From positions 1-12,732 of the forward strand of contig JAJYHI010000036.1 of assembly GCA_021784835.1 (NCBI GenBank): a stretch of DNA of 12,732 nucleotides, written 5' to 3'. The notes below the pieces were generated by a model, which saw only the letters and a list, made by a program, of their open reading frames with translations, was not told where the DNA came from and made no database searches. Below are positions 1-7,244 of the stretch, piece after piece (the stretch's first letter is position 1; each line of letters opens with the position of its first letter). The DNA is from a bacterium (GTDB taxonomy: Bacteria > SZUA-79 > Acidulodesulfobacterales > Acidulodesulfobacteraceae). The translations under genes were made by a program, and so were the position numbers.

Positions 1-16
1 TACCGGTAAGAAATAA

Positions 17-175
17 AACGATTATGAAAAAATATTAAAAAGTAATCCGGACGATAGTTTGCAATTTAAAAAAATTCCTATAAAGGTATCGGAAAAGGAA
101 TATATTTATTTCATGTCTGGATTTGGGGAATTAAACGATATTGATAATTTTTTCCGATTATTTTATAATCGTATC
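17..175 (+). other. Open frame upstream of and in frame with xseB, unassigned
   Basis: After an in-frame stop at 14-16, the xseB frame runs open through 53 codons with possible starts TTG 59 and ATG 113. The translation is mixed charged and aromatic (for example KKIPIKVSEKEYIYF) and looks protein-like, but I recognise no family. It may be an N-terminal extension of XseB, or the end of an upstream gene displaced by a frameshift. It may also be non-coding. Confidence 0.35.
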
Positions 176-415
176 ATGGATATAAATTCTCTGACTTTCG
201 AAGAAGCGCTCAAAAAATTGGAAGAAAACGTGTTAAGCCTCGAAAAAGGCGACCTTGGACTCGAAGAATCCATCAGGACTTATGAAGAAGGAATAAAATA
301 TTCCGATTATCTTATCGAAAAACTGGAATCAGCCGAAAAAAGAGTCGAAGAGCTGACCGCAAAAAACGACGGAAAAGGACGTATGTCTTTTAGCACGGAA
401 TCTATGGACATATGA
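176..415 (+). CDS. xseB: Exodeoxyribonuclease VII small subunit
   Basis: Small subunit of exonuclease VII, which with XseA degrades single-stranded DNA to short oligonucleotides in the cytoplasm. With the ATG at 176 the product is 79 aa, the usual family size. It shows the XseB pattern: FEEALKKLEENV near residue 8, then LEKGDLGLEES, YEEG and a helical AEKRVEEL segment, forming the expected two-helix hairpin. The frame stays open upstream to a stop at 14-16. An ATG at 113, preceded by a purine-rich GGAAAAGGA about 12 bases upstream, would add 21 residues that do not resemble XseB. I prefer 176 on family length, although its own ribosome binding site is weak. The stop overlaps the ispA start (ATGA, 412-415), implying translational coupling. 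No recognisable xseA end is visible in the bases upstream. Confidence 0.9.
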   Translation: MDINSLTFEEALKKLEENVLSLEKGDLGLEESIRTYEEGIKYSDYLIEKLESAEKRVEELTAKNDGKGRMSFSTESMDI

Positions 416-1326
416 GCGCCTTGGAAAAACACATAGAAACTGATAAAAAATTAATCGACGATTTCATAAAAGTCCATTTTGCAAAAGCCGGATACGATAA
501 AAAATTCCCGCACAACAAATTCTCGCTGTCCGACGCGATGCTATACACTGCGACGACCCCGGGCAAAAGAATCCGTCCGTTTATGCTTATGCTTACCGCG
601 GAAAGCCTCGGTTTTAACGATAAAGAAAAACTGCTTCCTTTTGCCGCATCTATAGAATTAATACACTCTTATTCCTTAATACACGACGACCTCCCTTCTA
701 TGGACAACGACAGTTTAAGAAGAGGCAAGCCCACCAATCACATCGTGTTCGGTGAAGCGACGGCGATACTTGCCGGAGACGCGCTTCTTGCGGAAGCGTT
801 CGTTATGCTTTCCGATAAAAAATACCGCGGGGGATTCGACGACGAAAAAATAATCGAAATTATAAAGGAGTTTTCATACGCTTCCGGCGGCGGCGGACTA
901 GTGGAGGGGCAGTTTCACGACGTTAATTCTTTTGGGGAACTTTTAAGCTTAGAAAAAATAGAATATATAAACGAAAAGAAAACTGCCAGCCTTATGAGCG
1001 CCGCATGCGCGGCCGGCGCGATTTTATCGGGAGCCGGCAAATCGGCGGTAAACGATTTTAAAAAATTCGGCAAATATATAGGGCTTGCATTTCAATCGGT
1101 GGACGACGTTCTTGGTATTACCGGAAGCAGGGAAATTATCGGAAAAACGGCCGGCATAGATAAGACTAACGATAAGCCTACGGTTGCGGGAAACATAGGG
1201 CTCGAAAAAACCGGAAAGCTGATAAAGGAATATAACCGGAAAGCCCTGTCTTATTTAAACAGGACGGGCGCCGAAACGGGTATGTTCATAGAACTGATAA
1301 ATTATCTTACCGATAGAATATATTAA
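412..1326 (+). CDS. ispA: Polyprenyl (farnesyl/geranylgeranyl) diphosphate synthase
   Basis: Class I trans-prenyltransferase that condenses isopentenyl diphosphate with allylic diphosphates to make a C15 or C20 prenyl diphosphate for quinones and undecaprenyl carriers. The 304-aa protein has GKRIRP at 51-56, the first Asp-rich motif DDLPSMD at 92-98 with the two-residue insertion typical of bacterial FPP synthases, RRGKPTNH at 103-110, and the second Asp-rich motif at 231-235. The second motif reads DDVLG instead of DDxxD, so its third Asp is Gly. The following GKST/YP-type region is also altered, to DKPTVAG. Exact chain length cannot be read from sequence. The gene starts inside the xseB stop (ATGA) and is followed, after a 79-base AT-rich gap, by dxs, the pathway's entry enzyme. 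Confidence 0.93.
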   Translation: MSALEKHIETDKKLIDDFIKVHFAKAGYDKKFPHNKFSLSDAMLYTATTPGKRIRPFMLMLTAESLGFNDKEKLLPFAASIELIHSYSLIHDDLPSMDNDSLRRGKPTNHIVFGEATAILAGDALLAEAFVMLSDKKYRGGFDDEKIIEIIKEFSYASGGGGLVEGQFHDVNSFGELLSLEKIEYINEKKTASLMSAACAAGAILSGAGKSAVNDFKKFGKYIGLAFQSVDDVLGITGSREIIGKTAGIDKTNDKPTVAGNIGLEKTGKLIKEYNRKALSYLNRTGAETGMFIELINYLTDRIY

Positions 1327-1405
1327 AATAAAATTAGGTTAGATTAAAATTAAAAAAATAAATATATACAATTAATATATATATAAAAACATCTACGGAA
1401 CGCAA

Positions 1406-3370
1406 ATGATACTGGAAAAAATAAAAAATCCCGGCGGCGTAAAAACGCTGCAGGCGGAAGAATTAAAGTCGCTTGCTAAAGAATTGAGGGAAGAAATAAT
1501 TTCCGTATGCTCTAAAAACGGCGGGCATATCGCTTCCAGCCTCGGCGTCGTGGAACTTACCGTGGCGCTTTTAAAATCTTTCGATATAGAAAAAAACGAT
1601 AAAATAATATGGGACGTCGGACATCAGTCTTATCCTTATAAAATCCTTACCGGCAGAAAGGAGGAATTCCATACGCTAAGAAAATTAGGCGGAATATCCG
1701 GTTTCCCGTCCATAAGCGAAAGCAGATACGACTTTTTCGGAACCGGACATGCCGGAACCTCTATTTCGGCCGCTCTCGGAATGAGCGCGGCTAAAGATTT
1801 GAAAGAAAAAAACGGAACTGGCGAAAGCGAAAATCTTAACGCCGGAAGGATTATCGCCGTTATAGGAGACGCTTCCATATCCAACGGCCTTGCCTTGGAA
1901 GGCCTGAATAACGCAGGCTCGTTAAAAAAAGACGTAATAGTCGTCCTGAACGACAACGAAATGTCCATATCTAAAAACGTAGGTGCCATTTCGAACTATT
2001 TAAATAGAATAATGAGCGGAGACTTTTATCGGAGCTTTAGAAACGAAACCGAAAAATTTATTAAATCCATTCCGCTTTTCGGTTCCCAGATGGCAAGGCT
2101 AGTATCCAAATTCGAGGAATCTTTCAAAAACCTTATAGGCCCCGGAATTATATTCGAAGAACTCGGTTTTACTTATATAGGCCCTATTGACGGGCACAAT
2201 ATAGCTTACCTTTTAGACGCTTTCGAAAACATAAAAAAAATAAAAAAACCTATTCTTCTGCATATAATTACAAAAAAGGGGAAAGGATACGAACCGTCGG
2301 AAAATAATCCGTCTTTATTCCACGGAATATCGGCTTTCGACAAAAACACGGGCCTGACCCTTAAAAAATCTGGCAATATAACATACGGCGAAGCGGCTTC
2401 CAATTTCTTAATCAATATAGCAAAAATTAATAAAAAAATAATCGCCGTTACCGCGGCGATGCCCGACGGTACCGGCCTGACCAAGTTCGCCAAAGCTTTT
2501 CCCGAAAGATTTTTCGACGTCGGCATAGCGGAAAGCCACGCCGCGGTTTTTTCTGCAGGCGCAGCGGCAAACGGGCTGACACCTTTCGTTTTCATATATT
2601 CCACTTTTCTGCAGCGTTCTTTGGACCAGATAATTCACGATATATGCCTTCAGAACCTGCCCGTGGTATTCTGCATAGACAGGGCGGGCATAGCCGGAGA
2701 AGACGGCGCTACCCATCATGGGATATTCGATATATCTTTTCTGGATTATATACCTAATCTGATTTTTATGTCTCCGAGAAACGAATACGAACTTATGAGG
2801 ATGATTAAAAGTTCGGCTTCTTACGGCAAACCAGTCGCTATAAGATATCCTAAAACCGAAGTTTCTTATTTTGCGCCTCCCGAAGCCGAAAGCGTGCAGG
2901 AGATAAATATAGGGGAATTCGAGATTTTAATCGATGTTCCCCGGAACGGAAACGTTATAGTAGCGCTCGGCGCTCCTCATACGGAAACAATAAAAGAAGT
3001 GCTCGCCGAATTAAACGCAGGCTCGGAAGAAGAGGACTTTAAAATAGGGCTCATAGACGCAAGATTTATATCGCCGATATCGCAAAATTTGATTAAAATA
3101 ATACAAAATGCAAAAAAAATTATGACTGTTGAAGAAAACGTTCAATTTTCAGGTTTCGGTTCTAAATTATTGACGGTTTTATGCGAAAATTCGCCCAAAT
3201 TAAATTTTGAATATAAAATATTGTCTTTAGGAAATAACTATATAGAACACGGCTCCCGCGGCCAGCTTCTTGACTCTTCGGGATTCTCCCGTAAAAAACT
3301 GAGGGATTCCATAAGCGGTTTTTTTATTGAAAACAGTGAAAAAAGTAAGGTTAGATATTCTTCTTTCTGA
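1406..3370 (+). CDS. dxs: 1-deoxy-D-xylulose-5-phosphate synthase
   Basis: Thiamine diphosphate enzyme that condenses pyruvate with glyceraldehyde 3-phosphate, the first step of the MEP isoprenoid pathway; it also feeds thiamine and pyridoxal synthesis. At 654 aa it is slightly longer than usual. Visible motifs are GGHIASSLG (39-47), WDVGHQ (69-74), FGTGHAGTS (111-119), the diphosphate-binding GDA...NN stretch (154-169), NDNEMSIS (182-189), GPIDGHN (259-265), DVGIAESHA with catalytic Glu376, DRAGIAGEDGATHHG (425-439), and RYP at 480-482. Several positions differ from the family consensus as I recall it: GDA for GDG, IAESHA for IAEQHA, and RYPKT for RYPRG. All three domains (TPP-binding, pyrimidine-binding and C-terminal transketolase-like) are complete. 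The ATG start has only a weak GGA ribosome binding site 6 bases or so upstream. The end overlaps tlyA. Confidence 0.95.
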   Translation: MILEKIKNPGGVKTLQAEELKSLAKELREEIISVCSKNGGHIASSLGVVELTVALLKSFDIEKNDKIIWDVGHQSYPYKILTGRKEEFHTLRKLGGISGFPSISESRYDFFGTGHAGTSISAALGMSAAKDLKEKNGTGESENLNAGRIIAVIGDASISNGLALEGLNNAGSLKKDVIVVLNDNEMSISKNVGAISNYLNRIMSGDFYRSFRNETEKFIKSIPLFGSQMARLVSKFEESFKNLIGPGIIFEELGFTYIGPIDGHNIAYLLDAFENIKKIKKPILLHIITKKGKGYEPSENNPSLFHGISAFDKNTGLTLKKSGNITYGEAASNFLINIAKINKKIIAVTAAMPDGTGLTKFAKAFPERFFDVGIAESHAAVFSAGAAANGLTPFVFIYSTFLQRSLDQIIHDICLQNLPVVFCIDRAGIAGEDGATHHGIFDISFLDYIPNLIFMSPRNEYELMRMIKSSASYGKPVAIRYPKTEVSYFAPPEAESVQEINIGEFEILIDVPRNGNVIVALGAPHTETIKEVLAELNAGSEEEDFKIGLIDARFISPISQNLIKIIQNAKKIMTVEENVQFSGFGSKLLTVLCENSPKLNFEYKILSLGNNYIEHGSRGQLLDSSGFSRKKLRDSISGFFIENSEKSKVRYSSF

Positions 3371-4076
3371 CGCGGGCTCTTCTTTCGGCTTAACGAGAAC
3401 TAAAGCATCTGCGCTGATAATGGAAGGCTTGGTTTCCGTAAACGGAATTGTTTGCGTGAAACCCGGGACGCTCGTAAATCCCGAAAGCGCGTTGACATTA
3501 AAAGAAACCGAGCCTTATGTTTCCAGAGGAGGATTGAAGCTAAAGGGTGCGTTAAAAGATTTCGGCCTGAACGTCGGAGGGAAAAGAATTATCGACATCG
3601 GCGCTTCCACCGGCGGGTTCACCGACTGTCTTTTGCAGGAAGGGGCGGAATTTATTTACTGCATCGACGTCGGCTACGGCCAGCTTCATTATTCTTTAAG
3701 GAATAATCCAAAAATTAAAAACTTGGAAAACGTCAATATAAAATATCTGGAGCCGGAAGAAATAGGGGAGAAACTAGACATCGCGGTTTGCGACGTATCG
3801 TTTATATCCCTTGCCAAGGTTCTGCCCCATATCCTTAAATTTATCAAGGAAGACGGGCTTATACTTTCGCTTATTAAACCCCAATTCGAGACGGAGAACA
3901 AAAATATGCTCAAAAAGGGTATAATAAAAGACGAAAAAATTTACGGCAAAATTATAGCTAATATAATCGAATTTTCCGAAAGCTTAAATCTTACTGCCAT
4001 AGGGGTAAATAAATCATGCATAAAAGGAAAGAAAGGGAATACGGAGTTTTTTATATTGCTGAGAAAAAATATATGA
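3327..4076 (+). CDS. tlyA: TlyA-family rRNA (cytidine-2'-O)-methyltransferase
   Basis: S4-domain plus FtsJ-fold methyltransferase. Characterised TlyA proteins 2'-O-methylate cytidines in ribosomal RNA using S-adenosylmethionine, and some have also been reported as haemolysins. The 249-aa protein has an N-terminal S4 RNA-binding domain (about 8-60), then SRGGLKL (67-72) and the SAM-binding DIGASTGGFTD (90-100). DVGYGQL (114-120), CDVSFISL (155-162) and IKPQFE (183-188) follow. The K-D-K-E catalytic tetrad appears as K71, D156, K184 and E240, offset by two from the K69-D154-K182-E238 of Mycobacterium tuberculosis TlyA. The start is uncertain: TTG at 3327 is used here, but GTG at 3336 gives an MKKVRLD start typical of the family. 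Either start lies inside dxs, so translation is probably coupled. The stop overlaps the next gene's ATG (4073-4076). Confidence 0.93.
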   Translation: MKTVKKVRLDILLSDAGSSFGLTRTKASALIMEGLVSVNGIVCVKPGTLVNPESALTLKETEPYVSRGGLKLKGALKDFGLNVGGKRIIDIGASTGGFTDCLLQEGAEFIYCIDVGYGQLHYSLRNNPKIKNLENVNIKYLEPEEIGEKLDIAVCDVSFISLAKVLPHILKFIKEDGLILSLIKPQFETENKNMLKKGIIKDEKIYGKIIANIIEFSESLNLTAIGVNKSCIKGKKGNTEFFILLRKNI

Positions 4077-5719
4077 AAATTTTTAAAATTTTTTTGATTT
4101 TACTGCTCGCATCGTTTTTTTTTATCTCGGCTAGGCCTGCGCGGCCGCAATCCGCCTCAGTTTTCAATGCCGCAGTAGGCTTTATATACTATTATGGCGG
4201 CAATTATCGGTACGCGATTGACGCTTTTAATAAAGAGCCTGCGGGTCTGTTTAAAAACTCTTATGCCGATTATATTCTTGCATCCCTATATTTTAAAAAC
4301 GGAGAATACAGAAAATCTTTAAACCGAATAAACATTGCCTTAAAATTGAGGAACATCGGCAAACGAAATAAAAATACAAATAAAAAATTATCGAAAACGG
4401 ATATAAAATACTTAACGCTAAAGGCAAAAATAACGGCCGCCGCCGGAAACCTCAAAGAATCGACCGGCATCCTGAAACGCATCCTTCAAAGGAATCCTTA
4501 TGAACTAAAGGCTCTTTTGTTTATTTCAAATCTTTACCTTTATAAAAAAGACTTGGAAACGGCGGCTCTCTACCTGAAAATTTTAAAATTAAACCATCCG
4601 CATAATATTGCTTCGTATTATCTGCTTTCAAAAATATACGCCGCCAGGAACCAAAACGGAAAAGCCGAACGGAATCTCTTAAGCGCTATAAAAATCGACC
4701 CTTATTTCAAGAAAGCCTATTTCAGGCTCGCGGCGGTATATATTCTCGCCGGCAAAGAAAAAAACGCGGTAAGAATATTCGATAAATATCTTAAAATAAA
4801 CCCTTATTCGAAAACGGCGATTTACCAGTCAGCAATAATAGAATATGCCTTAAAAAATTATAAATCGTCCGAAAAGCGTTTTTTAAATTTTATTTACATT
4901 ACAAAAAATTCAAAAAATATGTCGAGGCTGAGAAATAATGCTTACTTCTTCATAGGCATATCATACATACTCCGGAAGGATAATGAAAAAGGCTTATTTT
5001 ACCTGAACATGCTCGTGCCGGGAAGGCATTATATAGACGCAAAACTTCAGGAAATGGAAATATATATTAATTTATACAAAAAAACTGGAAATATTAAATA
5101 TAAACGCCATATAGAAAAAATAACGGATAAAATGCTTTATAATCCGAAAGTTAAGAAAAATCTAAAATTGTATTATTTTTCGGGAATCGCTTTGGCGGAG
5201 ATAAAAGACTATAAAAAATCGGAAGCCGCCATAAAAGCCGGACTTATAAAATTTCCGGACAACACCGCCCTTTTGTATGAATTGGGCTCGGCGTACCATT
5301 CGTTGAAAGAAGATAAAAAAGCTTACGCGGTAATGGAAAAACTTCTAAAAATAAACCCTTACGACTCCGATGCCCTTAATTATTTAGGATATTATCTTGC
5401 GTTAAAAAATAAAAACTTAAAAAAAGCTAAGATAATGATAAAAAAGGCCTTGTCTTACGATAAAAATTCTCCGTATATTCTTGACAGCCTCGGATTTCTG
5501 TATTTCAGAGAAAAAAAATACGGGAAAGCCCTAAAGCTGTTTAAGCTCTCGCTGAAAAAACTGGGCAAATCGGCGACCGTCCTAAAACATGCCGGCATGG
5601 ATTATTTTATGCTGAAAAAATATAAAAAAGCGCTCGAATATTTTAAAAAATCTTATAAGATTAAAAAATCTAAAGAGGTTAAAAGGTATATTGACAATAT
5701 CGAAAATATGAAGCTTTAG
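4073..5719 (+). CDS. Exported or membrane-anchored tetratricopeptide repeat protein
   Basis: TPR scaffold protein of 548 aa from the ATG at 4073, which overlaps the tlyA stop as ATGA. An upstream in-frame ATG at 4016 would put 19 charged residues before the hydrophobic segment, so 4073 is preferred. Residues 1-20 form a short Lys start and a hydrophobic core, fitting a signal peptide or N-terminal anchor. There is no lipobox Cys. The rest is nearly all helical repeats; TPR-like units are visible at about 32-60, 64-92, 115-141, 146-174, 180-208, 214-242, 248-276, 365-395, 399-427, 433-462, 467-495 and 501-530. Several carry the NPY or DP turn between helices. The C-terminal repeats (DALNYLGYYLA, ILDSLGFLYF) resemble those of envelope TPR proteins common in deltaproteobacteria. 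It is strongly Lys/Tyr-rich and basic. Its function is unknown; TPRs imply protein-protein contacts, probably outside the cytoplasm. Confidence 0.85.
   Translation: MKIFKIFLILLLASFFFISARPARPQSASVFNAAVGFIYYYGGNYRYAIDAFNKEPAGLFKNSYADYILASLYFKNGEYRKSLNRINIALKLRNIGKRNKNTNKKLSKTDIKYLTLKAKITAAAGNLKESTGILKRILQRNPYELKALLFISNLYLYKKDLETAALYLKILKLNHPHNIASYYLLSKIYAARNQNGKAERNLLSAIKIDPYFKKAYFRLAAVYILAGKEKNAVRIFDKYLKINPYSKTAIYQSAIIEYALKNYKSSEKRFLNFIYITKNSKNMSRLRNNAYFFIGISYILRKDNEKGLFYLNMLVPGRHYIDAKLQEMEIYINLYKKTGNIKYKRHIEKITDKMLYNPKVKKNLKLYYFSGIALAEIKDYKKSEAAIKAGLIKFPDNTALLYELGSAYHSLKEDKKAYAVMEKLLKINPYDSDALNYLGYYLALKNKNLKKAKIMIKKALSYDKNSPYILDSLGFLYFREKKYGKALKLFKLSLKKLGKSATVLKHAGMDYFMLKKYKKALEYFKKSYKIKKSKEVKRYIDNIENMKL
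5716..5719. other. Overlapping stop codons of convergent genes
   Basis: The TPR gene ends with TAG at 5717-5719 on the plus strand. The response regulator gene ends with TAA, read on the minus strand from 5718-5716. The two operons therefore meet with a 4-base overlap and no room for an intrinsic terminator between them. Confidence 0.9.
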
Positions 5720-7176
5720 TTCCCGCCGCGCTTTTCTAATTTTCTATAAATCGTTTTTAATCCGATATTAAGGCCGGCGGCGGTTTTTGCTTTATTAAAT
5801 TCGTTTATTTCCAATGTCTTCCGTATAATAATATTTTCGGCCGCTTCAAGCGAAAGTCCGAAAGGTATCCTGATGAAATTTTCCCGCGCTTTGACGCCAG
5901 AACCGCCTGCATTTTCCAAGCCCGATGCTTCAAAAACGTCCGCGGTATTTAAATATTTTTCCTTTAAATAATTCGGCAGCAAAGATTCGTCGACAGCTCC
6001 GCCGCCGTTTCCCGAAACCGCGGTCATATATTCGATAATATTTTTTAGCTCCCTGACATTGCCGGGGTAATCGTAGCTCAATAAAATATCAAGCGCGCCT
6101 TTGCTTAAACCTGCGTTGCCCTTGCCGTTTTCTTTAGAAAAATCTTCCAGAAACCGCTTGATTAAAATAGGAATATCCTCTCTTCTTTCCCTTAAAGGTA
6201 TAAGCCTTAAATTTATTACGTTCAGCCTGTAATACAAATCCTGCCTGAATTCGCCTTTGGATACTTTTTTTTCTATGTCCTGTGAAGCCGCTATTACTCT
6301 TATGTCCACTTTAATGGTTTTATTGCCGCCTACCCTTTCGAACTCTTTTTCCTGCAAAACCCTCAATATTTTAGATTGGGTTTTTAACGAAATTTCGCCT
6401 ATTTCGTCTAAAAAAATAGTTCCGCCGTCGGCAATTTCGAATCTTCCCCTGTATAGTGAATCCGCCCCAGTATATGCGCCTTTTTCGTGGCCAAAAAGCT
6501 CGCTTTCTAAAATAGTTTCCGAAAGGGCGGCGCAATTTACTTTTATGAACGGTTTATTTTTCCTACGGGAATTATTGACTATTATGTTTGCGAGCAATTC
6601 TTTGCCGGTTCCCGACTCGCCTTCTATTAATACGGTCGAATTTGTATCTGAAACGGCAACCGCGGTATTTACTATGGCGGTCATTTTTGGAGACGAAGTT
6701 ATTAGATTGCCGAAGTTGAATCTTTCGTCCAACCTTGTCTTCAATATGTTAATCTCGTCTATAAGATTCTTGTTGGCTATAATCCGCTTGATTATTAAAT
6801 CGAGCTCGTCGAGATTCACAGGTTTTGTGATATAATCGTATGCTCCAAGCTTTATGGCTTCGACGGCGGTTTTTACGGAACTATACCCGGTAGCGACCAC
6901 GACGTCCGAAACGCGAATCTTGCCGGCTCTCATATCTTTAAGTATATCCAATCCGGTTCCATCGGGAAGTTTAAGGTCGGTGATAATAATGTCTATATTA
7001 TCCTTGCCGTTTCCGCCGTCTTCGCCCTGACTTAATATTTTAAACGCCGATTTAATGGAATCGGCTTCGAAAGTCCTGTAGCCTCTGAGCTTAATGTACT
7101 CCGAAAGGCCGTTGCGGGAAGCTTCGTCGTCTTCTACTATTAATATCGAGGGGGTTTTTGCAGATAATTCGTTCAT
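5716..7176 (-). CDS. NtrC-family sigma-54-dependent response regulator
   Basis: Two-component transcription activator of 486 aa. The receiver domain (about 9-130) has the acidic pair D16/D17, phospho-acceptor D67, T96 and K118, with a Gly-rich loop insertion at about 51-60. The AAA+ domain (about 157-385) has Walker A GESGTGKE (186-193), the sigma-54 contact loop GAYTGA (233-238; Tyr for Phe is a familiar variant), Walker B GGTIFLDE (251-258), Arg-finger candidates R311 and R317, and GNVREL (372-377). A Gly-rich linker leads to a Fis-type helix-turn-helix (about 441-483, ending KTIYRKLEK). It should be phosphorylated by the kinase encoded just upstream and activate sigma-54 promoters. Its targets are unknown, and I found no convincing -24/-12 promoter in the window. 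The start lacks a clear ribosome binding site. Confidence 0.93.
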   Translation of the reverse strand: MNELSAKTPSILIVEDDEASRNGLSEYIKLRGYRTFEADSIKSAFKILSQGEDGGNGKDNIDIIITDLKLPDGTGLDILKDMRAGKIRVSDVVVATGYSSVKTAVEAIKLGAYDYITKPVNLDELDLIIKRIIANKNLIDEINILKTRLDERFNFGNLITSSPKMTAIVNTAVAVSDTNSTVLIEGESGTGKELLANIIVNNSRRKNKPFIKVNCAALSETILESELFGHEKGAYTGADSLYRGRFEIADGGTIFLDEIGEISLKTQSKILRVLQEKEFERVGGNKTIKVDIRVIAASQDIEKKVSKGEFRQDLYYRLNVINLRLIPLRERREDIPILIKRFLEDFSKENGKGNAGLSKGALDILLSYDYPGNVRELKNIIEYMTAVSGNGGGAVDESLLPNYLKEKYLNTADVFEASGLENAGGSGVKARENFIRIPFGLSLEAAENIIIRKTLEINEFNKAKTAAGLNIGLKTIYRKLEKRGGN

Positions 7177-7211
7177 TTTTAATTAATAAAAAGAAAAATA
7201 GAACCGGCTGC

Positions 7212-7235
7212 ATTTTTCGTTTTATTTTTCGTTTT
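7212..7235. repeat. Tandem 12-base direct repeat between kinase and regulator genes
   Basis: Two perfect adjacent copies of ATTTTTCGTTTT (7212-7223 and 7224-7235), followed by a further ATTT, lie in the 68-base gap between the sensor kinase stop and the response regulator start. It could be chance in AT-rich sequence, a replication slippage product or a binding site. It has no dyad symmetry, unlike typical NtrC-type sites. Confidence 0.6.
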
Positions 7236-7244
7236 ATTTATTCT

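Noticed and set aside
1327..1405. Promoter in the ispA-dxs gap
   Set aside because: The 79 bases are nearly all A/T, with many TATA-like strings but no -35 at suitable spacing, so no specific promoter can be supported.
2206..2719. Two long minus-strand open frames (132 and 103 codons)
   Set aside because: Both are antisense to the conserved middle of dxs and result from its codon usage; there is no recognisable product.
4016..4072. Longer start for the TPR protein
   Set aside because: It would place a strongly charged 19-residue stretch before the signal-like hydrophobic segment, whereas the ATG at 4073 gives a normal signal sequence and an ATGA overlap.
6257..6835. A 192-codon open frame on the plus strand
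   Set aside because: It lies wholly antisense to the AAA+ domain of the response regulator, whose motifs are unmistakable. Its translation shows no family and has no ribosome binding site.
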